Below, piece by piece: positions 43,904-53,743 of a stretch of 64,000 nt of DNA. Both the position numbers and the translations under genes were made by a program. The notes beneath the pieces are model-generated. The model was not told the DNA's origin. It was given only the letters and a program-made list of their open reading frames with translations, and did not search any database. Each line of letters begins with the position of its first letter. Position 1 is the stretch's first letter. Source of the stretch: Candidatus Poribacteria bacterium. GTDB taxonomy: Bacteria > Poribacteria > WGA-4E > GCA-2687025. The stretch covers positions 32,681 to 96,680 of the forward strand of contig BPJZ01000013.1 of assembly GCA_026004875.1 (NCBI GenBank), given 5' to 3'.

Positions 43904-45373
43904 TCAGTTGCGGTCTCGATTGTGACTGAAATCAAAGCTGAGCTGCTGAATGTCCTGGCCTTCGAACTCCAGCGGGTACCGTCCGCTGAAGCAGGCGGTG
44001 CAGTAGGTGGCCGGCTCCTTGACGCAGGTGAGCATCCCTTGAATGCTCAGGTACCCCAGCGAGTCGGCGCGAATGTACCGACGGATCTCCTCAAGGGTGT
44101 GATCGCTGGCGATCAACTCCGTCTTGGTTGGGAAGTCCACCCCATAGAAGCAGGGGTAGCGGGTGGGCGGGGCGGCGATCCGGACGTGCACCTCGGTGGC
44201 TCCAGCGTTTCGAATTCGCTTGACCAGCTTGCGCATGGTGGTTCCACGCATCAGCGAGTCGTCCACGAGGACGATCCGGCGGCCGGCGACCACGTCGCGA
44301 ATCGGGTTCAACTTCATGCCGACCTGCTTCTCCCGCATCCGCTGCTGGGGTTCGATAAAGGTCCGTCCGACGTACTGGTTGCGGGCTAAGGCGAACTGGA
44401 AGGGAATGCCCGACTCTTGAGCGTACCCGAGGGCGGCCATGTTGGCTGAGTCAGGGATTCCGGTCACCAGGTCGGCTTCGGCGGGCGCTTCGCGGGCCAG
44501 TTGGCGGCCAAAGGCCAGCCGCTTGAGGGCGACCGATTCGCCAAAGACGACACTGTCTGCGCGGGCCAAATAGAGCAGCTCAAAGATACAGTGGGCCCGT
44601 CGCTCAAAGAGCGGCAGCCGGAAGGAGTGGACTTGAGGGCCGCCCTCAGAAAGAGAGACCAGGACCATCTCCCCCGGCTCCACCTCCCGCTCGATCGTCG
44701 CGTCCACCGCGTCCAGGGCGCAGGTCTCCGAGGCGAACAGGATCGCCCCTTCCAACTGTCCCATCCACAGCGGGCGGAAGCCGCTCGGGTCGCGCACGGC
44801 GACCAGGAGGCGCGGACTCATGCACAGCAGGGAATAGGCGCCTCGAATCTCCCGGAGCGCATCCACGATCCGATCCTCCAAGGAGCGGGCCGGAGAGGCT
44901 CCGATCAGATGGGCGAAGACCTCCGTGTCGCTAGTCGTCACGAAGATCTGCCCTTCAGACTCCATCTTCCGGCGGAGCTGAAAGGCGTTGACGAAGTTCC
45001 CGTTGTGGGCGACCGCGATCGGGCCGCGCGCGTACTGGGCGACAAACGGCTGCGCGTTCTGGAGGGTGCTGGAGCCGGCGGTCGAATACCGGTTGTGTCC
45101 AACGGCCAGATGTCCCCGGAGGTGCTCCAGGTTTCCTCCCCGGAAGACGGTTCCAACCAGCCCCATTCCTCGGTGTTGGTAGAAGCTTCGGCCGTCGGAG
45201 CTGACGATTCCGGCGCTCTCTTGGCCCCGGTGCTGGAGGGCAAAGAGCCCCTGGTAGGTGATCCAGGCGGCCTCTGGATGGCCAACGACGCCGAAGACGC
45301 CACACTCCTCGCGCGGTTTTTCCCCAAGATCGCTTGCAGCGGCAAACGCGCGTTCAGGAAAGGTCCGGCTCAT
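43904..45373 (-). CDS. purF: Amidophosphoribosyltransferase PurF (Fe-S type)
   Basis: 489 residues. After a short propeptide, REECGVFGVVGHPEAA places the catalytic cysteine of the glutaminase domain, followed by GLFALQHRGQESAGIVS and GHNRYSTAGSS. The PRTase domain has DDSLMRGTTMRKLVKRIRNAG. Cysteines in CIFELLYLARADS, YPCFYGVDFP and YCTACFSGRYP match the [4Fe-4S] ligands of the Bacillus-type enzyme, so the protein probably needs propeptide cleavage and a cluster. First committed step of purine synthesis. It overlaps the upstream membrane gene by 20 bases. Confidence 0.97.
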   Translation of the reverse strand: MSRTFPERAFAAASDLGEKPREECGVFGVVGHPEAAWITYQGLFALQHRGQESAGIVSSDGRSFYQHRGMGLVGTVFRGGNLEHLRGHLAVGHNRYSTAGSSTLQNAQPFVAQYARGPIAVAHNGNFVNAFQLRRKMESEGQIFVTTSDTEVFAHLIGASPARSLEDRIVDALREIRGAYSLLCMSPRLLVAVRDPSGFRPLWMGQLEGAILFASETCALDAVDATIEREVEPGEMVLVSLSEGGPQVHSFRLPLFERRAHCIFELLYLARADSVVFGESVALKRLAFGRQLAREAPAEADLVTGIPDSANMAALGYAQESGIPFQFALARNQYVGRTFIEPQQRMREKQVGMKLNPIRDVVAGRRIVLVDDSLMRGTTMRKLVKRIRNAGATEVHVRIAAPPTRYPCFYGVDFPTKTELIASDHTLEEIRRYIRADSLGYLSIQGMLTCVKEPATYCTACFSGRYPLEFEGQDIQQLSFDFSHNRDRN

Positions 45374-45905
45374 GGCTTTGGAGCAGTTCCCTTCGGAGCG
45401 GAGCCACGTGGAGCGCCAACACGGCGCCCAACGGCATCGCCAGGAGGATCAACACTTCAGCGGGCACCCCCAAACCCAGCAGTGCCCGAACCGGAGCGGT
45501 GACGACATACTGAACTAGGCCCAACAGGATCAACAGCAGCCGAACGGGAAGGGAGAGCTGACCGCCGAACATGATCGCGTTCCAGTCCATTTCAATCAGC
45601 GAGAGGAGCGCAATCACCGCCGGGGAGCCAAGAAACGCCGCCTCGTAGACCTTCGAGCGAAGTCGGGGAATCTCCTGGCCCCAGCGGCTTCGGGCCCGCC
45701 GATAGAGCGGTTCTCCCACCCCGATGACCACCCCGGTGCACAGCAAGGCGATCGCCAGGATGCTCATCAGCGCCGCCGACCAGGGACCCCGTGCCAGCTG
45801 ACGCAAGCCGTACTCGCCGATCGCCCACGCAGCGCCGCCGAGCAACAAGCCTCCGGCCAGCCCGGTGAAGTAGTCGGCGAGAGCCGTCCGCAATCGCCCT
45901 TCCAT
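45354..45905 (-). CDS. Membrane protein of unknown function, first gene of the purine operon
   Basis: 183 residues with four or five hydrophobic segments (GLAGGLLLGGAAWAIGEYGL, SILAIALLCTGVVIGVG, PAVIALLSLIEM, LLLILLGLVQYVVTAPV, LILLAMPLGAVLAL). I recognise no family. ATG 45905 follows AAGAGG. It lies about 50 bases after the promoter at 45960 and overlaps the purF start by 20 bases, so it is the leader cistron of the pur operon. A purine or precursor transporter would make sense by location, but nothing in the sequence shows it. Confidence 0.62.
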   Translation of the reverse strand: MEGRLRTALADYFTGLAGGLLLGGAAWAIGEYGLRQLARGPWSAALMSILAIALLCTGVVIGVGEPLYRRARSRWGQEIPRLRSKVYEAAFLGSPAVIALLSLIEMDWNAIMFGGQLSLPVRLLLILLGLVQYVVTAPVRALLGLGVPAEVLILLAMPLGAVLALHVAPLRRELLQSHEPDLS

Positions 45906-45959
45906 CGAAGACCTCTTGATTCGCCCCCAAAGATCGTCCGCGCCTGTATTGGTATCGTT

Positions 45960-45988
45960 ATGCTACCGCCCCTTGGCAGTCGAGTCAA
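45960..45988 (-). promoter_or_regulatory. Sigma-70-type promoter of the purine operon
   Basis: On the minus strand: TTGACT, an exact 17-base spacer and TAGCAT, with the first gene starting about 50 bases later. The -35 matches 5 of 6. I found no purine-riboswitch core or PurBox pair near it. The rest of the spacer to 46157 holds a hairpin TGAGGCCC/GGGCTTCA near 46055-46077 of unknown role. Confidence 0.6.
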
Positions 45989-46157
45989 CCGGTGCCGGCG
46001 GCTCCTCGGACCGCGCCTAACTAACTTGCTCCTCCGCCCTCTATGGCCTTATCGGTGAGGCCCCTTGCGGGCTTCACTCTTCTGAGTCATCCTTTAATGA
46101 CGACAAAGGATTACTGTCCTAAGGGATCGTCCAGCTGCCGCGCTGGGGACAGGTCCG

Positions 46158-48492
46158 GTGAGAGAGTTGCTGAGGGACATGGGGGGACGCCGATTCGGAT
46201 GGGCGGTCTCTCTTCTATTCCTGATCGGTAGTTTCGTTCGGGGCGACTCGGTTCTCATCCATTTTGTAGGCGACGTGATGATCGCCCGCCGCTTTGAGGA
46301 ACCGGGTTCCGTTCTTCGGGAGGAGGGACTCGAGGCGATCTTCAACCCGACGCGTCCGATCCTCCTTTCTGGAGATCTGGGCGTTGCCAACCTGGAGACG
46401 CCGCTGACCACTCGAGGGTGAGCCCCATCCGGTCAAGCGCTACACCTTTCCGCACCGATCGCGGCGTACGCGGTCGGACTTCGAGCCGCCGGGATCAACG
46501 TCGTCAACCTCGCGAACAACCACCTGCTGGACTACGGGGAGGTCGGCCTGCGGGACACCCTCGCTGACACCCTTCAGGCTGTGGGCAGTCGGTCTCACTT
46601 CGGAGCGGGGATGGACATCGAGCAGGCCGCCCGAGCCGTTGGTAATCTGACCGTCCGGGGACTCCGGCTGGGATTCCTGGGGTTCACCAGCGTTACCGGT
46701 CGAGGTGCTCTATGGACCGCTCCTACTCCTGGGATGCGGGGGTCGGGAAAGGCCGGGAGCGATGCCGCTGGACCCCGAGCACGTCTGATCGCGGGGAGTT
46801 CAGCGGCTCCGCTCCGATCGTGGACGTCCTGGTACGTCATCTTCCACTCCGGCGTACAGAGTTCCAGCCGGGAGCCGAGCGAGTATACGCGCGCGAGATG
46901 GCTCACCTGGCCGTGGACGCCGGCGCCGACCTGGTCGTTGCCCATCATCCCCATGTCCTCCAGGGCTTCGAGGTGTACCGGGGAAAGCTGATTGCTTACA
47001 GCCTGGGCGACTTTATCTTCGATAAGGAGGAGTACGAAACGCTACCAACGGTGGTTCTAGCCTGTCGGGTCGGTCCTGAGGGGGTGGAGGAGGCCTACTT
47101 TCATCCGGCGTTCATTGAAGATTACGTTCCCAAGCCGGTAGTCGGCGAGGCCGCCGATTGGGTCGTCCGCCTGCTGGCGGAGCTCTCCGCCCGCGAGGGG
47201 ACCGTCGTCCTCCCGGAAGGGGAGGTGGGCCGGATCGTTCTGGACCCCTCGACCGGAGTCGAAGAGAGGACGACTCGCCCGATTTCCCTTCCCCTTCGCG
47301 CCCTGTCGGGGGGATGTCTCTTCTACTCCGAGCCGGTTTGGCTCGCCCCTGGCGAGTTTCTCGCTGGGCTGGACGCTGAGGGAGAGGCCAGCGTCCAGGT
47401 GGGAACGGACCTCCTTGTCTTTGGTGGATTCGAAGCGGACGGCGCTACGCTCTGGGAACTGAATAGCCAGGACGAACAGATAGACTCGACGGTTGCCTGG
47501 GAGGGACTCCAATCGCTGCGGCTTACTCGGACCAACGCGAACACGTCTCGAGTCCAGGTGCGGCTCAAATCGAAGCCGCCGGTGTTGCCCGAACGCTCCT
47601 ACACGCTGACGGGAGCGGTTCTGACCGAAAATGCTCAGCAGGCGACGGTCGCCGTCCGCTGGTATCAAGGACGGGAGTCCGGATTGATCCGCCAAGACGA
47701 TGTGGTGGCCCTCACCGGTACGAGCCCCTGGACGCCGTTCTCCGTCGAGCTGATGCCCCCTCCTGAGGCGAAATTATGTGGATATCTTCTGCATGCTTTA
47801 TCCCCCTGAAGCGGGGGAGGGGGTCGCTTGGTTCGACAGTCTCCGCTTGATCGAGTGGGAGGTCCCTCGTCCGGTGCCCTTCTCGCTTCGTACTCCCAAC
47901 GACAAGGCGGTATTCCGGCTGGTTGGCACCCGGCAAGAAACCCCCTCCGCCTGGATGGAGGTCGTCCGATATCGATTCATTCCACCGATCGCCGATCCCT
48001 CGGAGACGCTCGCCTCCGATCTGAACGGCGACGGTGTAGTAGATATTATGGATCTGGTGACGGTAGCGCGCGCCTTTGGGACAAGAGGAGTCGCCAGCGC
48101 AGGACGTCAATAAGGATGGGGTGGTCAACATTATTGATCTCGTTCTGGTCGCCGGTGACTTTGGCCGCTCTCAAGCGGCAGTGGCTCTCCGTCTTCCCCG
48201 GCCCGACGATCGCGAGCGTCTTCTGGAGTGGATTCGGGAGGCCGTTCGCTATGACGACGGCTCTCCCCGCTATCGGCAAGGCCTGGAGACGCTCGTTCGG
48301 CTAGTTACTTCGTTTTCTTCTCCTTCTGCTACTGCTTTGCTTCCCAACTATCCCGAGCCGTTCAACCTGGAGACCTGGATTCCGTTCCGACTTGGCGAGG
48401 CGGCCCCTGTCGTCGTAGAGGTCTACGATCTCACCGGCCGCTTTCGTGCCGGCTCCTACCGCGCCTTTGGTCGAATGCTCCTTTTGAAGTAA
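46158..48492 (+). pseudogene. Secreted CapA-like phosphoesterase with CBM, dockerin-like repeats and sorting domain; many frameshifts
   Basis: Signal peptide WAVSLLFLIGSFVRG, then a CapA/PgsA-type domain split over frames: HFVGDVMIARR, ANLETPLTT, GINVVNLANNHLLDYGE, DAGADLVVAHHPHVLQGFEVY and YSLGDFIFDKEEY. A CBM-like sandwich (about 47380-47880) ends WFDSLRLIEWEV. Two dockerin-like calcium repeats follow (DLNGDGVVDIMDLVTVARAFG, DVNKDGVVNIIDLVLVAGDFG), then a C-terminal sorting module LLPNYPEPFNLETWIPFRLG. At least seven single-base indels interrupt it. Removing one G at 46416-46418 and one at 48078-48080 restores the family sequence. The sorting module is also internally shortened. CapA proteins act in poly-gamma-glutamate or capsule processes, and their exact chemistry is unsettled. 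Confidence 0.8.
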
Positions 48493-48609
48493 GCCCGTTC
48501 TCGGGGAATTCCCCGGGCATCGGTGCTCCCCTTGGCTCTTCTGATCTTCTGGCGGCGGGACGATGGGAAGCTTGCGGGGCGCGAAGGGGAGAGAAGCCTC
48601 CCCCTTCGC
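48493..48609. terminator. Two strong hairpins between convergent capA-like and lon genes
   Basis: Just after the CapA-like stop lies GCCCG-GGGGAATTCCCC-GGGC. Before the lon stop, GCGAAGGGG (48581-48589) pairs with CCCCTTCGC (48601-48609) around an 11-base loop. Neither has a clear T run, so they are terminator-like by position and stability only. Confidence 0.4.
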
Positions 48610-48632
48610 CGGATCGTCTGTTTCCAAGCCGC

Positions 48633-51116
48633 TCAGGACCCCGGCGGCGGAGAACTGGGTAGGTGCGGAGGCATCGAGACGTCGGCGATCGGCTCTCCGA
48701 CGGTGTCCTCCCGCTGAGGTCTCTCCGGGGGCAGCAGTGCCAGGTTGAGCACCTGCAGCATCCGCTGGACCGGATGGATCCGCATGTCTTTGCGGATCTC
48801 CGCCGGGATATCTTCGAGGTCTTTCAGGTTGTCCTTGGGGATGATTACCTCCCGAATGCCGACCCGGTGGGCGGCCAGGAGCTTCTCTTTCAAGCCGCCG
48901 ATGGCCAGGACGTTCCCCCGTAGGGTGATCTCCCCGGTCATGGCGATGTCCTTTCGGACCCGTCGCCCGGAGATGGCCGAGTAGATCGCCGTCGCCAGAG
49001 TGATCCCCGCGGAGGGCCCCTCCTTGGGAACGGCTCCTTCAGGAACGTGAATGTGAATATCCCACTTTCGGAACTCAAAGTTGCCGATTCCCAGCTCTTG
49101 GGCGCGGGAGCGGATGTAGCTGAGCGCCGTTTGGGCCGACTCGCGCATCACTTCGCCCAGTTGCCCGGTCAGCATCAGCTGCCCCTGCGTTCCTAGGGCG
49201 GGCATCAACGTCGCCTCAATGGCGATCACGTCGCCGCCGACTGCGGTGTAGACCAGCCCTTGGACCACCCCGACGTTGTCCATGGATTCGGCCTTGGTCT
49301 GCAAGAACCGAGGGGGACCCAGGTAGCGCTCCAAGTTCCGGACGCCGACGGTAAGCCGTTTGGGCGGCTTCTGACCCTTCTCCTGACGGAGGACCAGATC
49401 GCGGGCGACCTTTCGGCAGATCTTGGTGATCTCCCGTTCCAGGTTCCGAACTCCGGCCTCGCGGGTGTACTCGGTGATGATCCGGTCGATCGCCTTGTCG
49501 GTGATGTTCAGCGCGACCGATTCCAGTCCGTGCTGGCGGATCTGCTTGGGAACTAGATGGTATTTGGCGATGTTCCGCTTTTCGTACTCGGTGTAGCCAG
49601 GCAGCTCGATGATTTCCATCCGGTCCCGGAGCGGCTCCGGAATCGCCGGGAGGATGTTCGCCGTCGTGATGAACATCACCTCCGAGAGGTCGAACGGAAC
49701 GTCTAGGTAGTGATCTCGGAAGGTGCTATTCTGCTCCGGGTCGAGCACTTCCAGGAGGGCCGCCGCCGGGTCGCCGCGAAAGTCCATACTCATCTTATCC
49801 ACCTCGTCCAGGAGGAAGAGGGGATTTTTGGACTTGGCGTCACGGATTCCTTGGATGATCCGCCCAGGGATCGAGCCGATATAGGTTCGACGGTGGCCTC
49901 GGATCTCGGCTTCGTCCCGGACGCCGCCGAGCGACATCCGAACGAAGTTTCGACCGGTGGCTCGAGCGATGGACTTCCCGAGCGAAGTCTTTCCGACGCC
50001 TGGGGGTCCCACAAAGCAGAGGATCGGCCCGCGTACCCGGTCCACCAGCTTCATGACGGCCAGGTACTCGAGAATGCGCTCTTTGACCTTCTCCAGGCCG
50101 TAGTGATCCTCGTCCAGCATTTGAGCGGCACGATCCAGGTCAATTTTGGCCTCGGTGCGGACGTTCCAGGGCAGCGCCAGGAGCCACTCGACGTAGCTTC
50201 GGATCACGCCCGCTTCGGCGGACATGGGAGGCATCTGCTCCAGCCGGTCGATCTCTTTGAGGGCTTTCTCTTCGGCCTCCGGGTCCATCTTCGCCGCGCG
50301 CACCCGCTCGCGGAGCTCTTCGGTGTCGGCAGCTTCGCCCCGTCCCAGCTCCTTTTGAATCGCCTTGAGCTTTTCGCTGAGGTAGTACTCTCGTTGCGTG
50401 CGTTCTACCTGCTTTTTGACCTGATCTTGGAGATTGCGTTCGATCTCGATGATCTCCAGCAGGTCTTTGACCATGCTGGTGACCAGGTGCATGCGCTCCA
50501 CCGGATCCAAGGTGTTCAGCACCTGCTGGAGCTGCTGGTAGGTCAACGAGATGTTGTTCGGGTCCCGGTGGCTGCACAAAAAGGCGATCAGGTCGGCAAG
50601 TTGGCCGGGATGGGTCTCGTTGATCAGCTCCGTTTGAAGGTCGTGATCAATTCGTCGCTCGGTGCGCCGGTAGTACTCCTCGAAAGCGGCCAGCAGCTCC
50701 CGCCGTTCCGCCTCCAGCTCGGGGGAGTCCTCCACCTCCCGTTCCGGCATCACGCGGACCTTGGCGACCAGCGTCTCGTCGGTGTACTGAACGCCCAGGA
50801 CCACCGCACGAGCGTAGCCTTCGACGATGATCTTGATCTCGCCGTTTTTTGTCTCCAGCCACTCTAAGATCGTCGCGACGGTGCCGACCTCATAGAACTC
50901 GGTCTGGGCCGGGTCTTCAGACATCTTCTTGACGGTCAGCAGGAGCACTTCCTCGTCGGAGGCCAGCGCTTTTTTGACCGCGTTGATGCTAATCGTTCGG
51001 GCGGCCCAGAGGGGCGATTTGGAGGGCACCCCTAGCGGGAGGATCACCCGCTCGCGCAGGCCCAAGACAGGTAGATAACGAACTCCCTCAGCCCGTTCCA
51101 GGCGTTTTCTTCGCAT
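48633..51116 (-). CDS. lon: ATP-dependent protease Lon
   Basis: About 827 residues. N-terminal LAN domain opens [18 protein letters not shown]. The AAA+ module has Walker [19 protein letters not shown] and Walker [11 protein letters not shown]. The C-terminal protease has the Ser-Lys dyad in [10 protein letters not shown] and [14 protein letters not shown]. It degrades misfolded and regulatory proteins as a hexamer in the cytoplasm. The track start at 51218 adds a low-complexity extension. ATG 51116 fits the family better although its ribosome site is weak. The promoter at 51321 would leave a leader of about 200 bases. Confidence 0.96.
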   Translation of the reverse strand: MRRKRLERAEGVRYLPVLGLRERVILPLGVPSKSPLWAARTISINAVKKALASDEEVLLLTVKKMSEDPAQTEFYEVGTVATILEWLETKNGEIKIIVEGYARAVVLGVQYTDETLVAKVRVMPEREVEDSPELEAERRELLAAFEEYYRRTERRIDHDLQTELINETHPGQLADLIAFLCSHRDPNNISLTYQQLQQVLNTLDPVERMHLVTSMVKDLLEIIEIERNLQDQVKKQVERTQREYYLSEKLKAIQKELGRGEAADTEELRERVRAAKMDPEAEEKALKEIDRLEQMPPMSAEAGVIRSYVEWLLALPWNVRTEAKIDLDRAAQMLDEDHYGLEKVKERILEYLAVMKLVDRVRGPILCFVGPPGVGKTSLGKSIARATGRNFVRMSLGGVRDEAEIRGHRRTYIGSIPGRIIQGIRDAKSKNPLFLLDEVDKMSMDFRGDPAAALLEVLDPEQNSTFRDHYLDVPFDLSEVMFITTANILPAIPEPLRDRMEIIELPGYTEYEKRNIAKYHLVPKQIRQHGLESVALNITDKAIDRIITEYTREAGVRNLEREITKICRKVARDLVLRQEKGQKPPKRLTVGVRNLERYLGPPRFLQTKAESMDNVGVVQGLVYTAVGGDVIAIEATLMPALGTQGQLMLTGQLGEVMRESAQTALSYIRSRAQELGIGNFEFRKWDIHIHVPEGAVPKEGPSAGITLATAIYSAISGRRVRKDIAMTGEITLRGNVLAIGGLKEKLLAAHRVGIREVIIPKDNLKDLEDIPAEIRKDMRIHPVQRMLQVLNLALLPPERPQREDTVGEPIADVSMPPHLPSSPPPGS

Positions 51117-51320
51117 AGGATCAACTACCAAATGTTGCTCGTGCTTCTTGTGTCTTACTTGGGGACAACGGCCGCCGTTGGGGCCTGGGTTACGGCGAGG
51201 CGAGCCGGTGTGTGACAAACGCTGGAAGGCGCCGGACGCGGCATCACGGCGGCGCTGCCCCGACCTTCTCTCTCCGTCCGGCTAGAACCGCTGCGATTCT
51301 CAACCCAAAACAGCACTCTA

Positions 51321-51349
51321 AGTATAGGCCGAAACGGGGAGATAAGCAA
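51321..51349 (-). promoter_or_regulatory. Candidate promoter upstream of lon
   Basis: Minus strand TTGCTT, a 17-base spacer and TATACT (5 of 6). It implies a leader of about 200 bases before the lon start. No convincing CIRCE or heat-shock sigma element is seen beside it. Confidence 0.42.
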
Positions 51350-51410
51350 ATCGGGACCTCCGCGCGAATCGGCTCTATTCTGGGTTCTGCAAGGAGATGA
51401 GAGACCGTGT

Positions 51411-51440
51411 AAGGGACGGCGGCTCCTGCCGCCGTCCCTT
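51411..51440. repeat. Perfect 13-base-pair hairpin between lon and the ARPP-1-like gene
   Basis: AAGGGACGGCGGC-TCCT-GCCGCCGTCCCTT, two perfect arms around a 4-base loop, 15 bases after the stop of the minus-strand gene upstream of lon. It probably ends that transcript, though no long T run follows. Confidence 0.6.
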
Positions 51441-51454
51441 GCGTGGATCATCTG

Positions 51455-52522
51455 TCAGTCAATGATGACGCGAAGACGGCCACGGGAGCGGAGGAAGTCG
51501 TTCCGATCCAATTCCTCGGGCGGGAAGGCGAACAGGTGGATCACCCGCTCCTGGTGGATCAACGCCAGTCCCTTCGGATCGCCTGGGTGGTGGGCTTTTA
51601 GCTGGGCGTGCTCTCCCAACCCGACCGGGGCCGGAACTCTCTGGGCCTCTCTCAGTGCTGCCTTTGTCCGCTCGACGAACCGGCGGGCCTCTTCTAGGGA
51701 GAGCACCGTCCCGGTGGTCCAATCGTCCTGGATTGCTTCGGCGGCGTAGCCGCTGAGAACCCGATGGCGGACCTCCCGCCAGGTCGTCGGGTGGTCGAAA
51801 ACCTCCAGCCCTAGCACGCGATCGCCCACCGCCACGAGCGCTCCGACCTGTCCGGCCACCAGGCCGATCGGCTTAACCAGCTCCTCAACGGATCCCCGTC
51901 GGCGGCGATAGAGTTCGGTCAAATCCTCGGTGGGAGAGGACGTCTCAGCACGAGCCAGTCTCCGAGAGACGGCCTGCCACACCTCTCCCTGGACGTCTCT
52001 GCCGTCGAAGGCGGCGAGGAGTTTCTCTGCGCGCAGTTGCGCTGGAGCAACCGCCTCAGCGACTTCGAAGCGGTCCGCCGCTTCTTCTCTTTCCTCTACC
52101 TGCTCTTCAGAGGTTCGAATGGGCCTCTCCTCGTCCTCGTGCGTCCGGGCCCGCCGGGAAGGGCATGAGCGGTCCCTTCGTGGGCTCCAGCGTCTTCGCT
52201 CGACGCAGCTGACGGGGATTTCGTACGCCTTGTTGGGGGCAAGGAGCAGCGAGACGTTCACCACCCGGTTTTGCCAACCGCCGACCAGGATCGTCCCTTC
52301 GGGGATCAGGACGGTCTGCGCCCCCTTAATGTGAATGCGAAGCCTCTCAACCGTCCCGGTCTCCGGAATCAGGACCCATCCCTGATGAAGCGCCTCTTCT
52401 AGTGTGACGTAGTCCCGCTCGGGGGCGTGCTCGGCGACGATCGGAAAGACCGAAAAGACCTCCCGAACGGTCTGCGGAACCTCCAGCTTCCAGGTGTGCA
52501 ACCACTCAGAGATTCGACTCAT
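51455..52522 (-). CDS. ARPP-1-like domain protein
   Basis: 355 residues, soluble. VLIPEGTILVGGWQNRVVNVSLLLAPNKAYEIPVSCVERRRW is cut here to its hallmarks (GGWQNRVVNVSLLLAP and IPVSCVERRRW), which match the ARG/rhodanese-phosphatase-associated ARPP-1 family. A charged insert follows, then GLVAGQVGALVAVGDRVLGLEVFD, also typical. The family has been proposed to bind ligands in ADP-ribose-type systems, but its role is unproven. ATG 52522 follows GGAGGACAC and replaces the longer track start. No macrodomain or phosphatase neighbour is visible. Confidence 0.68.
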   Translation of the reverse strand: MSRISEWLHTWKLEVPQTVREVFSVFPIVAEHAPERDYVTLEEALHQGWVLIPETGTVERLRIHIKGAQTVLIPEGTILVGGWQNRVVNVSLLLAPNKAYEIPVSCVERRRWSPRRDRSCPSRRARTHEDEERPIRTSEEQVEEREEAADRFEVAEAVAPAQLRAEKLLAAFDGRDVQGEVWQAVSRRLARAETSSPTEDLTELYRRRRGSVEELVKPIGLVAGQVGALVAVGDRVLGLEVFDHPTTWREVRHRVLSGYAAEAIQDDWTTGTVLSLEEARRFVERTKAALREAQRVPAPVGLGEHAQLKAHHPGDPKGLALIHQERVIHLFAFPPEELDRNDFLRSRGRLRVIID

Positions 52523-52902
52523 GGCAGCGTGTCCTCCTGAGAAACCGACTCGTGGAGCGGGTGCCCTCCCCTTTTGGGGCTCCCTCCTGCTCCGGTTGGA
52601 CCCCTGCGACAAGGACCGCGGCGACCTGTGTGGCGGGGGTTTCCATCACTTCTTTATTGGGGACGGTTGGACGAATCTGACTAATAGCCCGGGACGCTCG
52701 AATTTGGCGCGGATGAAGGGCTTGGCGAACGGAACCTCTTGTTAGGGACGGGGGCGCTCCGGCCCTTTTAGGCTTTCGAGCTCAACCTGGGACGGTTGTT
52801 TCTCGTCTGTTATAAAACCGTGTCATGGCGATATCCTTCTTTTTGATCCCCCCTGAGGGGAGAGGCGAGGAGCGCCAGGAGAGAGGAAGGGAGGCAGACT
52901 TC
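52523..52902. other. 380-base spacer without a gene
   Basis: Divergent spacer before the dioxygenase gene. TATAAA at about 52810 is a possible -10 box but no fitting -35 is seen. The small ORFs here have no protein-like composition. Otherwise nothing recognisable. Confidence 0.4.
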
Positions 52903-53667
52903 ATGCCGCGCAAGCTGACCGAAGAGCAGATCGCCGCTTATCAACGCGACGGATTCCTAGCCTTTGATCGGTTGCTGCCCGAGTCGGAGGTGGACGCGCT
53001 TGTTGCCCGGCTCCAAGAGCTGGTCGAGTCGCCGCCGACGGGGCTGCGCATTCAGGTAGAACCGCGTGTTCAGCGGGGGGAGGCTCAGGCGCCCTCCTAT
53101 TTTGAGTCCATCCGGAAGGTAGAAGGGCTGGTCGAAAACGACGAGCTATTCCTTAGGTTGGCCCGCCATCCGGAGATCCTCCCGCGCGTCCAGGACCTCC
53201 TGGGCGAAGAGCTGCTGATGTTCCGGGACGCCCTGATGATGAAGCCGCCCAAGATCGGCTCGGAGAAACCCTACCACCAAGACTCCGCCTACTGGCGAAT
53301 TGAGCCGATGGACCTCTGTTCCATCTGGGTAGCGCTGGACGACGCCACCTTAGAGAACGGGTGCATGCGGATTATCCCTGGAAGCCATCTTTGGGGGCTT
53401 TTGGAGCACAAGCGGATTCGAGATTTTCAGGTGGACGAAAGCACGTTGGATCGGAGCGGCGAAGTAGCCGTTCCGCTCCATCGGGGAGGGGTGCTCTTCT
53501 TCCACAGTCTTGTGTTGCACGCGACGGACGACAACCTTTCCGATCGCCCGCGCAAGGCGATGATTGTGAGCTATATGCGGGCTAGCTCCCGATGGACGGG
53601 GCCGCCTCAGGCGGAGCCGAACTGGCTGATGCTCGCTCCGGAGGTCCGTCGCGTGCGATCGGTGTAG
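52903..53667 (+). CDS. Phytanoyl-CoA dioxygenase (PhyH) family protein
   Basis: 254 residues of the Fe(II)/2-oxoglutarate cupin fold. YHQDSAYWRIEP carries the HxD iron ligands, GCMRIIPGSH is the conserved strand, SLVLHATDDNLSDRPRKAMIVSY supplies the distal histidine and the arginine that binds 2-oxoglutarate. All catalytic residues are present. ATG 52903 follows GGGAGG and replaces the longer track start. Such proteins are very abundant in Poribacteria and sponge symbionts; substrates are mostly unknown and need not be phytanoyl-CoA. Confidence 0.92.
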   Translation: MPRKLTEEQIAAYQRDGFLAFDRLLPESEVDALVARLQELVESPPTGLRIQVEPRVQRGEAQAPSYFESIRKVEGLVENDELFLRLARHPEILPRVQDLLGEELLMFRDALMMKPPKIGSEKPYHQDSAYWRIEPMDLCSIWVALDDATLENGCMRIIPGSHLWGLLEHKRIRDFQVDESTLDRSGEVAVPLHRGGVLFFHSLVLHATDDNLSDRPRKAMIVSYMRASSRWTGPPQAEPNWLMLAPEVRRVRSV

Positions 53668-53743
53668 AGGACCGGACCGCTCCCCTTCCGATTCGGAGGA
53701 CCCTCGGCTAGTTTGTTAAACGGACAACGAAGAGGTTGAAACG

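Noticed and set aside
45905-46157. Purine riboswitch in the spacer of the pur operon
   Set aside because: No conserved three-way-junction core or TATA/loop-loop sequences could be found; only a plain promoter and an unrelated hairpin.
46158-48492. Phase variation or programmed frameshifting of the CapA-like gene
   Set aside because: The runs are only 3 bases long, there are at least seven breaks, and no slippery heptamer with a downstream structure is seen.
51311-51322. AGCACTCTAAG, like half of a CIRCE heat-shock element before lon
   Set aside because: The second half-site with the 9-base gap is missing.
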